Part shown: positions 44,812 through 53,244 of the stretch, in pieces | Layout: every line of letters begins with the position of its first letter | Position numbering within the stretch: position 1 is the first letter of the stretch | NCBI RefSeq assembly: GCF_020511115.1 | Contig: NZ_JAJAVH010000011.1 | Coordinates: 223,102-287,101 of the forward strand | From: Luteimonas panaciterrae | Lineage (GTDB): Bacteria; Pseudomonadota; Gammaproteobacteria; Xanthomonadales; Xanthomonadaceae | Direction: 5' to 3' | DNA: 64,000 nt | The notes under the pieces: model-generated | What the model was told of the DNA's origin: nothing | Databases searched by the model: none | What the model saw: the letters and a program-made list of their open reading frames with translations, nothing else | Translations under genes and position numbers: made by a program

Positions 44812-47418
44812 ATGCCCTCTCCATCCCCCTCCATTGGATCTAAGTTTCAGAAGCAAGCTGCCGTTCTGGTCGAGCGCGGCTACCAGATCATTCCGATCCC
44901 TCGCGGATCGAAGCGACCTGTATTGACGGGTTGGCAAAACCTTATCGCAACGCCTGAGATGGTGACTGCCTGGTCGGCGAACGACTACATCGACGGCAAC
45001 ATCGGCGTGCTGACGCGTGACACGCCGGCCGTGGATCTCGACATCCTCGACGATCGCTTCGCGTTGGAGATGGAGCTCTACGTAACCGATCTAGTGGGCT
45101 ACGGATTGGTTCGTGTCGGTCGTGCCCCTAAACGATTGGTCCTGTTCCGCACCAACGTACCGTTCACCAAGCGCAGCAGTCCCTTCTTCGTTGACGGCGC
45201 CGGACAAAAGCATCGAGTAGAAATCCTCGGCACGGGTCAACAGTTCGTCGCCTACGGCATGCACCCGGACACAGGGCGGCCGTACGAATGGATCAGCCTG
45301 GAAGGAGAGCCGGTGGATCTAGATGCGGCCGAGTTACCGACGATCACTGCCGCGCAGGCCGATCAGATCGTGGTTGAGTTCTGCCGGCGCGCGCAGGCAC
45401 GCGGCTGGACGCAACAGGGCCGCATGTCGGTCGACCGGGGTGCTGACGCGGACAACGATCCTTTCTTCAATCAGCGGCCGACGCTCGATTTGACGATCGA
45501 GCAGATCGAGGAAGCGCTGGCCGACATGCCCGACGCCGAGGTCTACGACACATGGGTCCATGTCGGTATGGCCCTCCACCATCAGTTCGGCGGCTCGGAC
45601 GAGGGCAAGGAACTGTGGGATCGCTGGTCCTCGGCGGCGCACAACTATGATGCCGACGAGATCGAGGAAAAATGGGCGTCCTTCGGCCACTACCACGGTA
45701 CGCCGATCACCTTCGCCACGGTGGTCAAGTTCGCCAAGGAGGCTAGGGAAAAACGTAAGGCGGAGGAACACAAACAGGCCTACGACGCCTTCGTGGCCGA
45801 GATCTCCGCGTGCGGTGACTTCACGTCACTGCTGTACGGTATTGCGCCGAAGATCCGGACGAGCGATCTCGATGACGCCTACCGAGAAGCGCTGGTCTCG
45901 CGCGTGCAGGCCCGCAGCAAGAAGCTCGGCGACAACATTCCACTGAAGCAGGTGCGCGCGGTGGTGACGCCGCCACGCGCGCCTGCGCTGGCGATTGCCA
46001 GCAAGAAGGATCTGGAACTGGCGTTGGCGCACCGTGTACTCGAACGCTGTTACGCGAACGGGGATCACCTGTGCCGGTTCGCTAAGCTCTGGTGGGCCTA
46101 CGTGCTCGGCGTGTGGAAGCGGGAGGATGAGGAAGTGGTCGAGCATCACATCCAGGAAACGCTGATCGAACTGGGCGACGCCGACGACGAAGAACTCAAG
46201 GCGCTTTACAACCGCATGGACAATAGCCGGGGTGATCGGCTGACCCAACTAGTCACGACGCTCTCCAAATGCATCGGCCGCCTCCTCGTCACCAACAGCG
46301 ACGACGATCCCCTGAACCTGCGCGCCTTCAAGGCGCCCCGGGTTATGAACTGCCTCAACGGGGAACTGTGGTTCGACCACGTGGGTGAGATCGCCTTCTC
46401 CGAGCACGATCCAGCGCACCGGCTGACAGCGCAACTGCAGTGCCATTACGACCCGACGGCGACCTGTCCGACCTGGGATGGGGCGATTCGTCGTGTGTTC
46501 CAGAAGTGCCAGGACCCGGAGGCGGTGATCCAGCACTTTTATGAAGTGTTCGGCTACATCCTGCAGTCCACGCGCGAGGCGGCGATCTGGGTGCTGTTTG
46601 TGGGGCCGGGCGGGAACGGCAAGTCGTTTCTACTGAATGTGATCAGCCAGATCATGGGCCGGACGGTCATGGGTATGTCGATCAGCGAGATCTCGGCACA
46701 GAAAAGCGTGCATTTCACCGAAGCACTGACCGGCAAGCTGATGCTGCTGGATGACGACCTGAAAATGGGTGCCGTCTTGCCCGACGACCTGTTGAAGAAG
46801 TTCAGCGAGGCCAAGCTGGTGACCACAGACCCGAAGTGGGGCGACCATGTGGAGATTACGGCCAGGACGGTAGCGGTGATCCTCGCCAACACGTTCGGTG
46901 CAACGGTGGATCTGAGTGAAGGGTTGCGGCGGCGCGCGATGATCTTCGAGTCCACGCACATCCTGACGGCCGAAGAGAAAGACCCTGCGCACCTGCGCAC
47001 GATCCTGGATCAGGAGTTGCCGGGCGTGCTGAACCACCTGGTGGCCGGCTTCCAGCGCTTCCTGCGCCGCAACAGCACCTTCGCGCCGCCCGCCGACTGC
47101 CAGATGGCGAAGGAGCACTGGCAGATCGCATCGAACGCGACCATGCGCTTCATCAAGACTATGATCGAGCAGACTGGCGACCCGTCAGACCTCGTCCGGC
47201 CCATGGCCGTGAATACCCTCTACCAGCACTGGATGCGTCTGGAGGAGCACAACGCCCGGGTGCTGGGGCGCAACAATTTTTATGGGGCGCTGACCAGCGC
47301 AGGGATCCCCCGGGTCTGGCGTCATGGCATCCACTGCTTCTCCGGTATCCGGCTGCGCCCGTTGGAGGATACAGAATTTGCGGCCGTCGAGGACGACGGG
47401 TTGAGCGAAGGGCTGTAG
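44812..47418 (+). CDS. Prim-pol / D5-like SF3 helicase replication protein of a mobile element
   Basis: An 868-residue protein. The N-terminal bifunctional primase-polymerase domain (about 10-185) has a DLDILD carboxylate motif near 73 and HRVEILGTGQQFVAYG later. A PriCT-like helical linker contains DTWVHVGMALHHQFGGSDEG. The D5-N and SF3 helicase part has Walker A GPGGNGKS near 597 and Walker B-like LMLLDDDLK. This is the replication protein of P4-like satellites, phages and plasmids: it primes and unwinds the element's own origin. The long AT-rich inverted repeat just downstream is a candidate origin. A terminator follows. Confidence 0.9.
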   Translation: MPSPSPSIGSKFQKQAAVLVERGYQIIPIPRGSKRPVLTGWQNLIATPEMVTAWSANDYIDGNIGVLTRDTPAVDLDILDDRFALEMELYVTDLVGYGLVRVGRAPKRLVLFRTNVPFTKRSSPFFVDGAGQKHRVEILGTGQQFVAYGMHPDTGRPYEWISLEGEPVDLDAAELPTITAAQADQIVVEFCRRAQARGWTQQGRMSVDRGADADNDPFFNQRPTLDLTIEQIEEALADMPDAEVYDTWVHVGMALHHQFGGSDEGKELWDRWSSAAHNYDADEIEEKWASFGHYHGTPITFATVVKFAKEAREKRKAEEHKQAYDAFVAEISACGDFTSLLYGIAPKIRTSDLDDAYREALVSRVQARSKKLGDNIPLKQVRAVVTPPRAPALAIASKKDLELALAHRVLERCYANGDHLCRFAKLWWAYVLGVWKREDEEVVEHHIQETLIELGDADDEELKALYNRMDNSRGDRLTQLVTTLSKCIGRLLVTNSDDDPLNLRAFKAPRVMNCLNGELWFDHVGEIAFSEHDPAHRLTAQLQCHYDPTATCPTWDGAIRRVFQKCQDPEAVIQHFYEVFGYILQSTREAAIWVLFVGPGGNGKSFLLNVISQIMGRTVMGMSISEISAQKSVHFTEALTGKLMLLDDDLKMGAVLPDDLLKKFSEAKLVTTDPKWGDHVEITARTVAVILANTFGATVDLSEGLRRRAMIFESTHILTAEEKDPAHLRTILDQELPGVLNHLVAGFQRFLRRNSTFAPPADCQMAKEHWQIASNATMRFIKTMIEQTGDPSDLVRPMAVNTLYQHWMRLEEHNARVLGRNNFYGALTSAGIPRVWRHGIHCFSGIRLRPLEDTEFAAVEDDGLSEGL

Positions 47419-47459
47419 CCGCGTATTCCCAGGGACAAGGCGCACATCGAATGTTCACA

Positions 47460-47489
47460 GGCCGGCGAGCGCGATCGCCGGCCTTTTTT
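47460..47489 (+). terminator. Terminator after the primase gene
   Basis: GGCCGGCGA (47460-47468), loop GCGCGA, TCGCCGGCC (47475-47483), then TTTTTT. Confidence 0.93.
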
Positions 47490-47579
47490 GCGGCTGGAAA
47501 TTCCCGGAAATTCCTCGGCGCTCTATTTTTGCCAGCACCAATTGGCGAAATTGTTGCCTAAAGCTGTTTTCTGGGTGTT
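47490..47579. other. Non-coding stretch with a tandem GGAAATTCC pair
   Basis: GGAAATTCC occurs twice in 19 bases near 47,496-47,514, then the sequence becomes AT-rich. No gene. It leads into the long inverted repeat. Confidence 0.35.
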
Positions 47580-47692
47580 GTTATAGTGGTTTTTTTCTCT
47601 TCCTATTTATCGCGTATAGAAAAATAAATTCTCACAAGCGTGTTTTTTCTCCTATAGGGAGGGAAGTGGGAGAGCAAAAAAACCGCTATAAC
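47580..47692. repeat. Long AT-rich inverted repeat, candidate replication origin or MITE
   Basis: GTTATAGTGGTTTTTTTCTC at 47580-47599 (continuing TTCC) is an inverse copy of 47668-47692 with two mismatches and one inserted base; the arms are about 24 bases and 64 bases apart. Smaller internal inverted pieces (TATAGAAAAAT / TTTTTCTCCTATA) also occur. It lies 160 bases after a prim-pol/helicase gene. From 47,693 to the next gene at 47,865 nothing else is seen apart from a GGAGGG ribosome site. Confidence 0.6.
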
Positions 47693-47864
47693 GACACCGG
47701 GAGGATTGTAGATCCAACCCCCACTCGCCTTGGAGAGAGATACAGGGGCAAGCCCCTGACGGAATGCTTGGCGACCAGGTGTCAACGGGGATACCGCCAA
47801 TGACGAAAGTGGAGCGGTAGACTGCAGGCATCCCGGAGGCGCCGGGAACACGCGGGAGGGCGGC

Positions 47865-48299
47865 ATGGGGTGTTGGGCGATTGGTTCGTTCGGGAATGAC
47901 AGTGCCGCGGATTGGCTCGCGGATTTGTTGGAGACGAGCGATCTGGAAATGGTTAGAGAGGCGATCGCGAGCGTGCTTGCGGCGGACGGGTATGTGGAAT
48001 CTTATGACGCGACGGAGGGGCTGGCCGCGATCGAGGTAGTGGCGGTCGCATTGGGGCGTCCGACAGAAAACGCGAAGGCACAGACCGCGTTATTGGAGTG
48101 GATCGTTCGCGTGCAACCAGCGCCGGAGCCGTCTCTTGTGGCCGATGCCCAGCGCGCCATCGATCGCATTCTCGCGCCAGGGTCGGAACTGTTGGAATTG
48201 TGGGAGGAAACTGAAGATCTCGACGAATGGCGTGCCGATGTGACTGGACTCCAAAGAAAACTGACTGACGGCATCCACGGAGGGGCAAATGGCCCCTGA
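47865..48299 (+). CDS. DUF4259-domain protein
   Basis: A 144-residue protein starting after CGGGAGGGCGGC. It has the DUF4259 pattern: a start MGCWAIGSFGNDSAADWLADL and, near the end, ELWEETEDLDEWRADVTGLQRKL. These acidic cytoplasmic proteins recur in polymorphic-toxin immunity loci, which is known context rather than proven function. The last 11 bases overlap the start of the DUF6988 gene, so the two are translated together. Confidence 0.8.
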   Translation: MGCWAIGSFGNDSAADWLADLLETSDLEMVREAIASVLAADGYVESYDATEGLAAIEVVAVALGRPTENAKAQTALLEWIVRVQPAPEPSLVADAQRAIDRILAPGSELLELWEETEDLDEWRADVTGLQRKLTDGIHGGANGP

Positions 48300-49014
48300 A
48301 GAGATTGAAGAGCTAGAAGGTCGGCTGCGCCAGGCGCACGAGCATTCCCGAGAGCTTCACCGGATGGTGCCGCCGACGTTCCGGCAGTCGGTGCGGGAGA
48401 CGCTTGCGCGCTGCGCGATCTCCATCTTGCTAGAACACCACTCCGGCGTTATTGCTTTGATCAAGACCGCGCACTATGCGAGCGCTGCGGCAATGCTGCG
48501 GCCGGTATTGGAGGCAGGGACAATTGCGTACTGGCTTCTGTATGCCGCTCCCACCGAACGAGTGCAGGCGATGGCTCTGGCGCCGTTGGAGGGGGCGGAT
48601 CAAAACTCGGATACCCCGACTCTTGGCCGGATGATAAATGCCTTGGCGGATAGCTTGCCGTCGTTGCCTAGCGTGAGAGATCTTGCGGACGGGCTTGGAA
48701 AACCGAATGGACGATGGCTCAACAAGTACACTCATGGCGGGATTCCTCAGCTGAAGCGAAAAGGGCCAGATGAGCCGCCGTTTGGTTTTTCGGACATGAT
48801 CCGGGCGCTCATCCGTGCGGATTTGTTTGCACTTGTCGGTTCTGCCGCAGCAACGGTTGTGTACGAGCTGCCCGAGCTTGAGACATACGTTGCTGTAAAG
48901 CATCGCCAACTGTTCGACGAGTATGTTTGGAGGTTCGACTTAGATGCGCCTTATGAGGAGTGGCAACCATTGCCTAAGACGATTGTCATTGACGATTGGG
49001 ATCTGCCTAGTTGA
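48289..49014 (+). CDS. DUF6988-like protein, copy A
   Basis: A 241-residue all-helical protein beginning inside the DUF4259 gene behind GGAGGGGCAA. It contains LARCAISILLEHHSGVIALI, YASAAAMLRPVLEAGTIAYW and WLNKYTHGGIPQL, the pattern of the DUF6988/DUF5677 group. The C-terminus repeats a LPKTIVIDDWD motif shared with copy B at 50,952. Copies A and B are close paralogues (LLYAAPTERVQAM, KYTHGGIPQL and more are identical). Function unknown. Each copy sits directly downstream of a different gene, suggesting an immunity, antitoxin or adaptor role. Confidence 0.8.
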   Translation: MAPEEIEELEGRLRQAHEHSRELHRMVPPTFRQSVRETLARCAISILLEHHSGVIALIKTAHYASAAAMLRPVLEAGTIAYWLLYAAPTERVQAMALAPLEGADQNSDTPTLGRMINALADSLPSLPSVRDLADGLGKPNGRWLNKYTHGGIPQLKRKGPDEPPFGFSDMIRALIRADLFALVGSAAATVVYELPELETYVAVKHRQLFDEYVWRFDLDAPYEEWQPLPKTIVIDDWDLPS

Positions 49015-49053
49015 CGGCATCGAGATCGACGATCTTGTTCGTGAAGGACATTT

Positions 49054-49782
49054 TCAGAGCTCCTTCCGGACTGTCGACTGATCTAGCGCGCGATCGAGCG
49101 GAGAATGACGGTTGTCGCAAACATGGTCGTAGTACGGCGAGATCCCCAATCGTGAGAAGACAAGATCAGCGTAGGCGAAGACCGACCGGACAGCCCATTG
49201 AGCGCACCCCGCGCTGATCCATCCTTCGGGGGGCGAGACGCCATCCCCCTGTCGAAGTGGGAACCGACCTGCGATCTTCTTAGGGAGGTCGGTGCGATTG
49301 AAATCCCCAGCACGCGTCATCCCTTCAGTCCCCCAATCAAAGAATGACGCTTTGTAGTGCATCATGGCATTTCTCAGCCTGACTAAGAGCTGGATGTTCT
49401 CGTGGGCACTCTCGCCTTTGACCGGCGGCTTTCCGGCAGCACGTAAGATCAAATCGAATTTGGCGAGTATGTTGGCCAATTGGACCGTTTCGGTCCTGCC
49501 AAGCTCGGCGATGAGTTCCCTGGCGGGAAGAGGGATATCCTGAAGATGTCCGCCACTTTCTTCAGCGGCGTCTGCTAGCATTTCGTTCGTCAATGCTTCA
49601 AGAAACGCAACAGATAGGAAAAGCGTGGAAGTGACATAGGCCTTGAGCGCGACTGCTTTAGGATCATTGTCATTCCGCACCTTGGATTCGAGTTTAGTTG
49701 CTTGCTTCGAAAAGTATGCAGCTGCTTGAATGTGTTGGATCGAATAAAAGGCCTGCAGCGAAAATCCGATTGGTGTTGCCAT
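49054..49782 (-). CDS. HEPN-motif hypothetical protein
   Basis: From ATG 49782 (GGCGAGAAAAG ahead) the protein has 242 helical residues. RNAMMH at 137-142 is an R-x4-H motif, the RNase signature of HEPN domains, placed on a helix after LVRLR. Helices before it (TSTLFLSVAFLEALTNEML) fit a HEPN bundle. HEPN proteins are toxins and effector RNases in abortive infection and toxin-antitoxin loci. No family name is recognised, so the nuclease reading is inference. It is convergent with DUF6988 copy A. Confidence 0.6.
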   Translation of the reverse strand: MATPIGFSLQAFYSIQHIQAAAYFSKQATKLESKVRNDNDPKAVALKAYVTSTLFLSVAFLEALTNEMLADAAEESGGHLQDIPLPARELIAELGRTETVQLANILAKFDLILRAAGKPPVKGESAHENIQLLVRLRNAMMHYKASFFDWGTEGMTRAGDFNRTDLPKKIAGRFPLRQGDGVSPPEGWISAGCAQWAVRSVFAYADLVFSRLGISPYYDHVCDNRHSPLDRALDQSTVRKEL

Positions 49783-50085
49783 CTTTTCTCGCCTTTTTGG
49801 CGGTTGCGCTGTCCCAAGCTGGCGCGCTTGTCCGGCTATGTCAAGGCGCCCCCGCAAGCATCGTCGGCACCGACATCGTCGCCGTGGTGGGGTCCGGCAA
49901 TCAGCAGATAGGCCACATCGTGCTGGCTGGCATGTGTCCTTGAGAGGCAGGTGGGAGGCTGCGGCGTCTGAGTCTCAGCCTTCGCGACCGGCCCGTGGTT
50001 GGCTATAGCTATAGACTAGGACGCCACCTAGCCTGACGCCTGGACAGAATGTCTTCTTACTTCGACCGGAATCCTAGGAGCAAGG
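49783..50085. other. Intergenic gap before the HNH gene
   Basis: A GC-rich piece at about 49,795-49,945 has open frames on both strands, neither with a ribosome site or recognisable domain; it may be a leftover of an older gene. The promoter of the HNH gene should lie in 49,950-50,080. Nothing else is seen. Confidence 0.35.
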
Positions 50086-50916
50086 ATGTCTAACAGTTCG
50101 CTTGTGCTAGACCCGGCGCATGGCACCATGATTTGCTATCTATGCGGTAAGCAAATTAACGGCTTGCGATCTAGTGGGGATCACATCATTCCTTCAACCC
50201 TAATTGGTCGTACTCAACCGAAGGTGCGTGGCTTTGATTACGCTGGAACACTCCCAACCCATGAAGAGTGCAACAACCGTTTCGGCCCAGAGACGTATGT
50301 CGCTAGGGCCATTGAACTGCTTGAGTTTCTGGATAAAGGCGAAGGAGCTTCAATTTTCCAGAACCGTTACCATCCGGAAATCAAGATCCAGATACTGGAT
50401 GCGGATAGGCTCACGAACTTCACTAAACGCGATCTCATCTTCTTCAAATTTATCGATCTGCGTGACCTTTCTGACAAGGCTTGGTCGAAGCCCGATTTTT
50501 TTAAGGGGAAACAGAAAACCAATCCCACACGTGACGCGATGCTTGTCGCGTTATCAGTGTTAGCTAAGAGCGCTGCGGCGCTATTAATAAAGCGAAAACT
50601 TCGATCTGTTCCGCAACATTGGCACATATATGCCATACCTTATGGTGGCAGCGGCGGTGAGCAAGGATTTGATGAGTTGCTCGGCGAGGCAGTGCCCTTC
50701 GGTATCAGTGTCAAAGCTTGGGTACACCAGTTAGATGACGGGCCGGATTGGCTGGTTCTCTATCGCGCTAAGCATATGCTTGTGTATCTGATATTTGTCT
50801 TTCAGCAAGGCGACACTGGTGCGGTACTGAAGCGCCAGTTCCCGGATGCGCAGATACATGAATTTACTGGAAGCGCAGTCAACGATCTTTTGGTTGCTGG
50901 TTGGCGCTTGATCTAG
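50086..50916 (+). CDS. HNH endonuclease-domain protein
   Basis: A 276-residue protein with TAGGAGCAAGG before the start. A treble-clef HNH domain is near the N-terminus: Cys17/Cys20 in CYLCGK, Asp32-His33 in GDHIIPSTLIG, and His59/Cys62/Asn63 in THEECNNRFG. The remaining 200 residues are unrecognised and include KRDLIFFKFIDLRDLSDKAW. HNH enzymes cut DNA using one metal ion, and this layout is common in defence systems and homing enzymes. DUF6988 copy B follows, either overlapping its end or starting 36 bases later. Confidence 0.85.
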   Translation: MSNSSLVLDPAHGTMICYLCGKQINGLRSSGDHIIPSTLIGRTQPKVRGFDYAGTLPTHEECNNRFGPETYVARAIELLEFLDKGEGASIFQNRYHPEIKIQILDADRLTNFTKRDLIFFKFIDLRDLSDKAWSKPDFFKGKQKTNPTRDAMLVALSVLAKSAAALLIKRKLRSVPQHWHIYAIPYGGSGGEQGFDELLGEAVPFGISVKAWVHQLDDGPDWLVLYRAKHMLVYLIFVFQQGDTGAVLKRQFPDAQIHEFTGSAVNDLLVAGWRLI

Positions 50917-50951
50917 CAATACCTTTGACTTCTGAGATAGGAGTGACGGGA

Positions 50952-51677
50952 GTGGATGCTGAAGAACGAGCCGAACTACATGAAAGATTGGAGCAGTCAT
51001 TTGTTCATTCGGAACTGTTGCACAGAATGGCCCCCTCGGAGTTCCAGAAGCCGGTTAGGAGAATGCTGTCGAGATGTGCTACGTCAGTCGCTCTAGAGCA
51101 TCATTCGGCTGTACTCAAGCTGATTGAGTCGGGTCACTTCGCCAGCGCCGCAGCGATGCTCAGGCCAGTCATGGAAGCTGGAGCTATCGCGCACTGGCTT
51201 TTATACGCCGCACCGACAGAGCGTGTTCAAGCCATGTCGCAAGCACCGCTCGAAGGAGCCCGTAGGGACGATGACACTCCAGTTCTGTCGGTGCTCATTA
51301 GGGAGCTTGCTGACGCGCTGCCATCGTTGCCCGGCCTCGCTAATCTGCAAGAAATACTGAGGAGTCCCGCAGGTAGTTGGCTTAACAAATACACGCACGG
51401 CGGAATTCCGCAACTGAGAAGGAAAGGGCCGGATGCTCAGCCTTTTGGATTACCGGATATGATCTTGGCGTTGATCCGCGCGGATATGTTCGTGCTCATG
51501 GCCTGCGCAGCGGCCACCGTGATCTATGACGTTCCAGAACTAGATGCATATGTGCCCTATAAGCGAAAAGCCCTGTTTGATGAAATGGTTGAGAAATTTG
51601 ACCTTTCGATCCCGTTCGACGAGTGGGCGCCTCTGCCGAAGCAAATACTCATCGATGCATGGGATGAGCAGGAATGA
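50952..51677 (+). CDS. DUF6988-like protein, copy B
   Basis: GTG 50952, seven bases after AGGAG, gives 241 residues, the same length as copy A. The frame is open from TTG 50901, which would overlap the HNH gene. Conserved blocks with copy A: CATSVALEHHSAVLKLIES, ASAAAMLRPVMEAGAIAHW, LLYAAPTERVQAM, SWLNKYTHGGIPQLRRKGPD and LPKQILIDAWD. Pairing with an HNH nuclease here and a DUF4259 protein in copy A suggests a portable partner gene. Catalytic residues are not evident. Confidence 0.8.
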   Translation: MDAEERAELHERLEQSFVHSELLHRMAPSEFQKPVRRMLSRCATSVALEHHSAVLKLIESGHFASAAAMLRPVMEAGAIAHWLLYAAPTERVQAMSQAPLEGARRDDDTPVLSVLIRELADALPSLPGLANLQEILRSPAGSWLNKYTHGGIPQLRRKGPDAQPFGLPDMILALIRADMFVLMACAAATVIYDVPELDAYVPYKRKALFDEMVEKFDLSIPFDEWAPLPKQILIDAWDEQE

Positions 51678-51935
51678 GCCAAGGGAGAAAAGGGATGTTT
51701 CATTCGACCGGCAACCCGGCCGAACCCAAAAAATTGTCGAGAACCGCGCTCGGCGACACGCGCGGAAAAGCCCTATTCAGGGAAGGACCCGCGGCCTATT
51801 TCGACATAGGCCATAGGCCAAACGCCACGCGCCCCACGCCACGCGCAGCACCATCATCGCTATCCCCCTAGCGCTTTCAAGGAAGCGCGCTTAGAGAATT
51901 TTCTAGTGCGTTGTAGTGCTATGCCCAGGCAACAA
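51678..51935. other. Gap after DUF6988 copy B
   Basis: A 65-residue frame from ATG 51674, overlapping the copy B stop, is possible but arginine/proline-rich and unconvincing. ACGCCACGCGCC-type short repeats occur near 51,825-51,850. I see no firm gene. Confidence 0.3.
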
Positions 51936-51960
51936 AAAACCCCTAGAAAATAGGGGTTTT
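51936..51960 (+). terminator. Terminator of the HNH-DUF6988 unit
   Basis: AAAACCCCTA (51936-51945), loop GAAAA, TAGGGGTTTT (51951-51960): a perfect 10-pair bidirectional terminator. Confidence 0.9.
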
Positions 51961-52038
51961 CTGTTCATTCGCCATTTAGTTGACGATCATGCAAATGCAT
52001 GCACAAGCGCAGCGCACAACGCCATTTGCGCAAGCGCA

Positions 52039-52428
52039 CTACGCGTTCACGTCACCCGCAAGCGCGGAAGTAATGCGCGCCATCGCCACATCGATCGCGG
52101 CCCACGCCTCGCCCAGCTGGCCGATCGTCTCTTGCGTGTGTTGTAGACGGGCCGTGTCCGTGGTGATTCGATGCAGGGCATCGAGCACGCTGCGTTCCTG
52201 CGTCTGTATCAACAGGAAGGGCGTGAGCGCACTTCGGCATTCGAGGCACGAAATCTTCCTGCCGAGTCCCGGTCAGGTGATCGGGCAGGTGCGCTCGACG
52301 CCGCGAAGTTCGCTTCAGATGCGGCGATAATGGACAGTCAACACGATTTGCACCACGATCACTGGTAGCTCCTCAGGTTGATCGAGGGTCGCGGCCTCCT
52401 CTATCTGGGCGAGTAGTGCATCGGGCAT
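52039..52428 (-). pseudogene. Zinc-finger-like small protein with two in-frame TGA codons
   Basis: One frame from ATG 52428 to TAG 52039 (129 residues) reads as protein throughout but is cut by TGA after residues 37 and 51. The pieces are MPDALLAQIEEAATLDQPEE...VHYRRI, then SELRGVERTCPIT, then PGLGRKISCLECRSALTPFL...RITSALAGDVNA. The Cys in TCPIT and the CLEC pair suggest a small zinc site; the end is a helical coiled-coil-like segment. Both stops would be arginine if CGA had mutated to TGA. No family recognised. On the plus strand, 52,440-52,521 also has a GC3-rich gene tail (VEVVRIDGIIVYKIDRRM then stop), possibly another remnant. Confidence 0.55.
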
Positions 52429-52582
52429 CTAACTGTCCGCCTCCATCATATCCTCATCAAGGACGTCGAGGTCGTTCGGATCGACGGCATCATCGTCTAC
52501 AAGATCGACCGGCGGATGTAAAGCCTGCGGGTTTCCCCCTGGCCACGTGCTTGAGCGGTACGGCGAGCAGCAAGGTCGCGGC

Positions 52583-53014
52583 ATGAGCAACGAGTACTTG
52601 CGGATCGGGGAGGCAGAAATCACGCTCAGCAGTGACCGCGGCTACTCAGTGGTGATTCCGATCGCGCTACGGCGCCGTGGCGCACGCAAGGCGGTCATCT
52701 TGCCCAATGGCGAAGGATGGGCGCCGACGTCCTGGAATGACGCACCCACGCCCTTGCAGCTAACGCTGGCGCGCGGTACCCGCTGGATCGACCGGCTGGC
52801 GTCTGGAGAGGTGGACTCGATCACGGCGCTGTCAAAACTGGAAGGCGTAGAGCGCGCGACGATGAGCCGTTGCCTGACGCTGACCACGCTGGCACCGGAA
52901 GTGGTGCACGCCATTCTCGAAGAAACGCTGCCGCCAGAGTTGACCCTGATGGAACTATCCACTGGCACGCCGATGGATTGGCAGGAGCAGCGCAAGCGCT
53001 TTCTTAAGCGTTAG
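52583..53014 (+). CDS. Serine-recombinase C-terminal-like protein (copy A)
   Basis: From ATG 52583 the protein has 143 residues. A beta part (YSVVIPIALRRRGARKAVIL) is followed by a helix-turn-helix-like part: TLARGTRWIDRLASGEVDSI, TALSKLEGVERATMSRCL, LAPEVVHAILEETLPPELT. This closely recalls the C-terminal extension of large serine recombinases of proteobacterial elements (RAxxWxxxLxSGE...LAPxIVxxIL). No resolvase catalytic domain is present, so it is either a detached domain working as a DNA-binding factor or a recombinase remnant. A diverged partial copy lies at 54,704. Confidence 0.6.
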   Translation: MSNEYLRIGEAEITLSSDRGYSVVIPIALRRRGARKAVILPNGEGWAPTSWNDAPTPLQLTLARGTRWIDRLASGEVDSITALSKLEGVERATMSRCLTLTTLAPEVVHAILEETLPPELTLMELSTGTPMDWQEQRKRFLKR

Positions 53015-53147
53015 CGTCCGAAGGGGCATCAATGCCGAGCACACATGTGCAATCGGTGCCGCTATACAAAGTACTCGTCAGCAGGTTGGCGAATTCGCTC
53101 CTGAGCTTATATTGCTGATCGGCATCGGTAGGGTAGTTGGTACCCAT
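53004..53147 (-). CDS. Small hypothetical protein (47 aa), convergent with copy A
   Basis: ATG 53147 to stop 53004 encodes MGTNYPTDADQQYKLRSEFA, then NLLTSTLYSGTDCTCVLGID and APSDANA. It overlaps the end of the recombinase-like copy A by 11 bases. A relic of the same ending (GSPSDDNA then stop) occurs at 54,652 in front of copy B, so this small gene belongs to the duplicated unit. Function unknown. Confidence 0.5.
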   Translation of the reverse strand: MGTNYPTDADQQYKLRSEFANLLTSTLYSGTDCTCVLGIDAPSDANA

Positions 53148-53244
53148 AGCCGTTTCTCTGTTAGATAAAAAGTTAACCCGACAGCCCCTGGAGCAGGGCA
53201 TGCTGCCCGCTAGGCGCCATACGGCAAGGACATGAGGTTCAGTA

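Noticed and set aside
49698..49943. An 81-residue plus-strand frame overlapping the HEPN-motif gene start
   Set aside because: It mostly mirrors the minus-strand gene, lacks a ribosome site and has no recognisable domain.
52039..52428. Selenocysteine or programmed read-through at the two TGA codons
   Set aside because: No partner genes, no redox motif at either position and no evident stem-loop after the TGAs; nonsense mutation from CGA is simpler.
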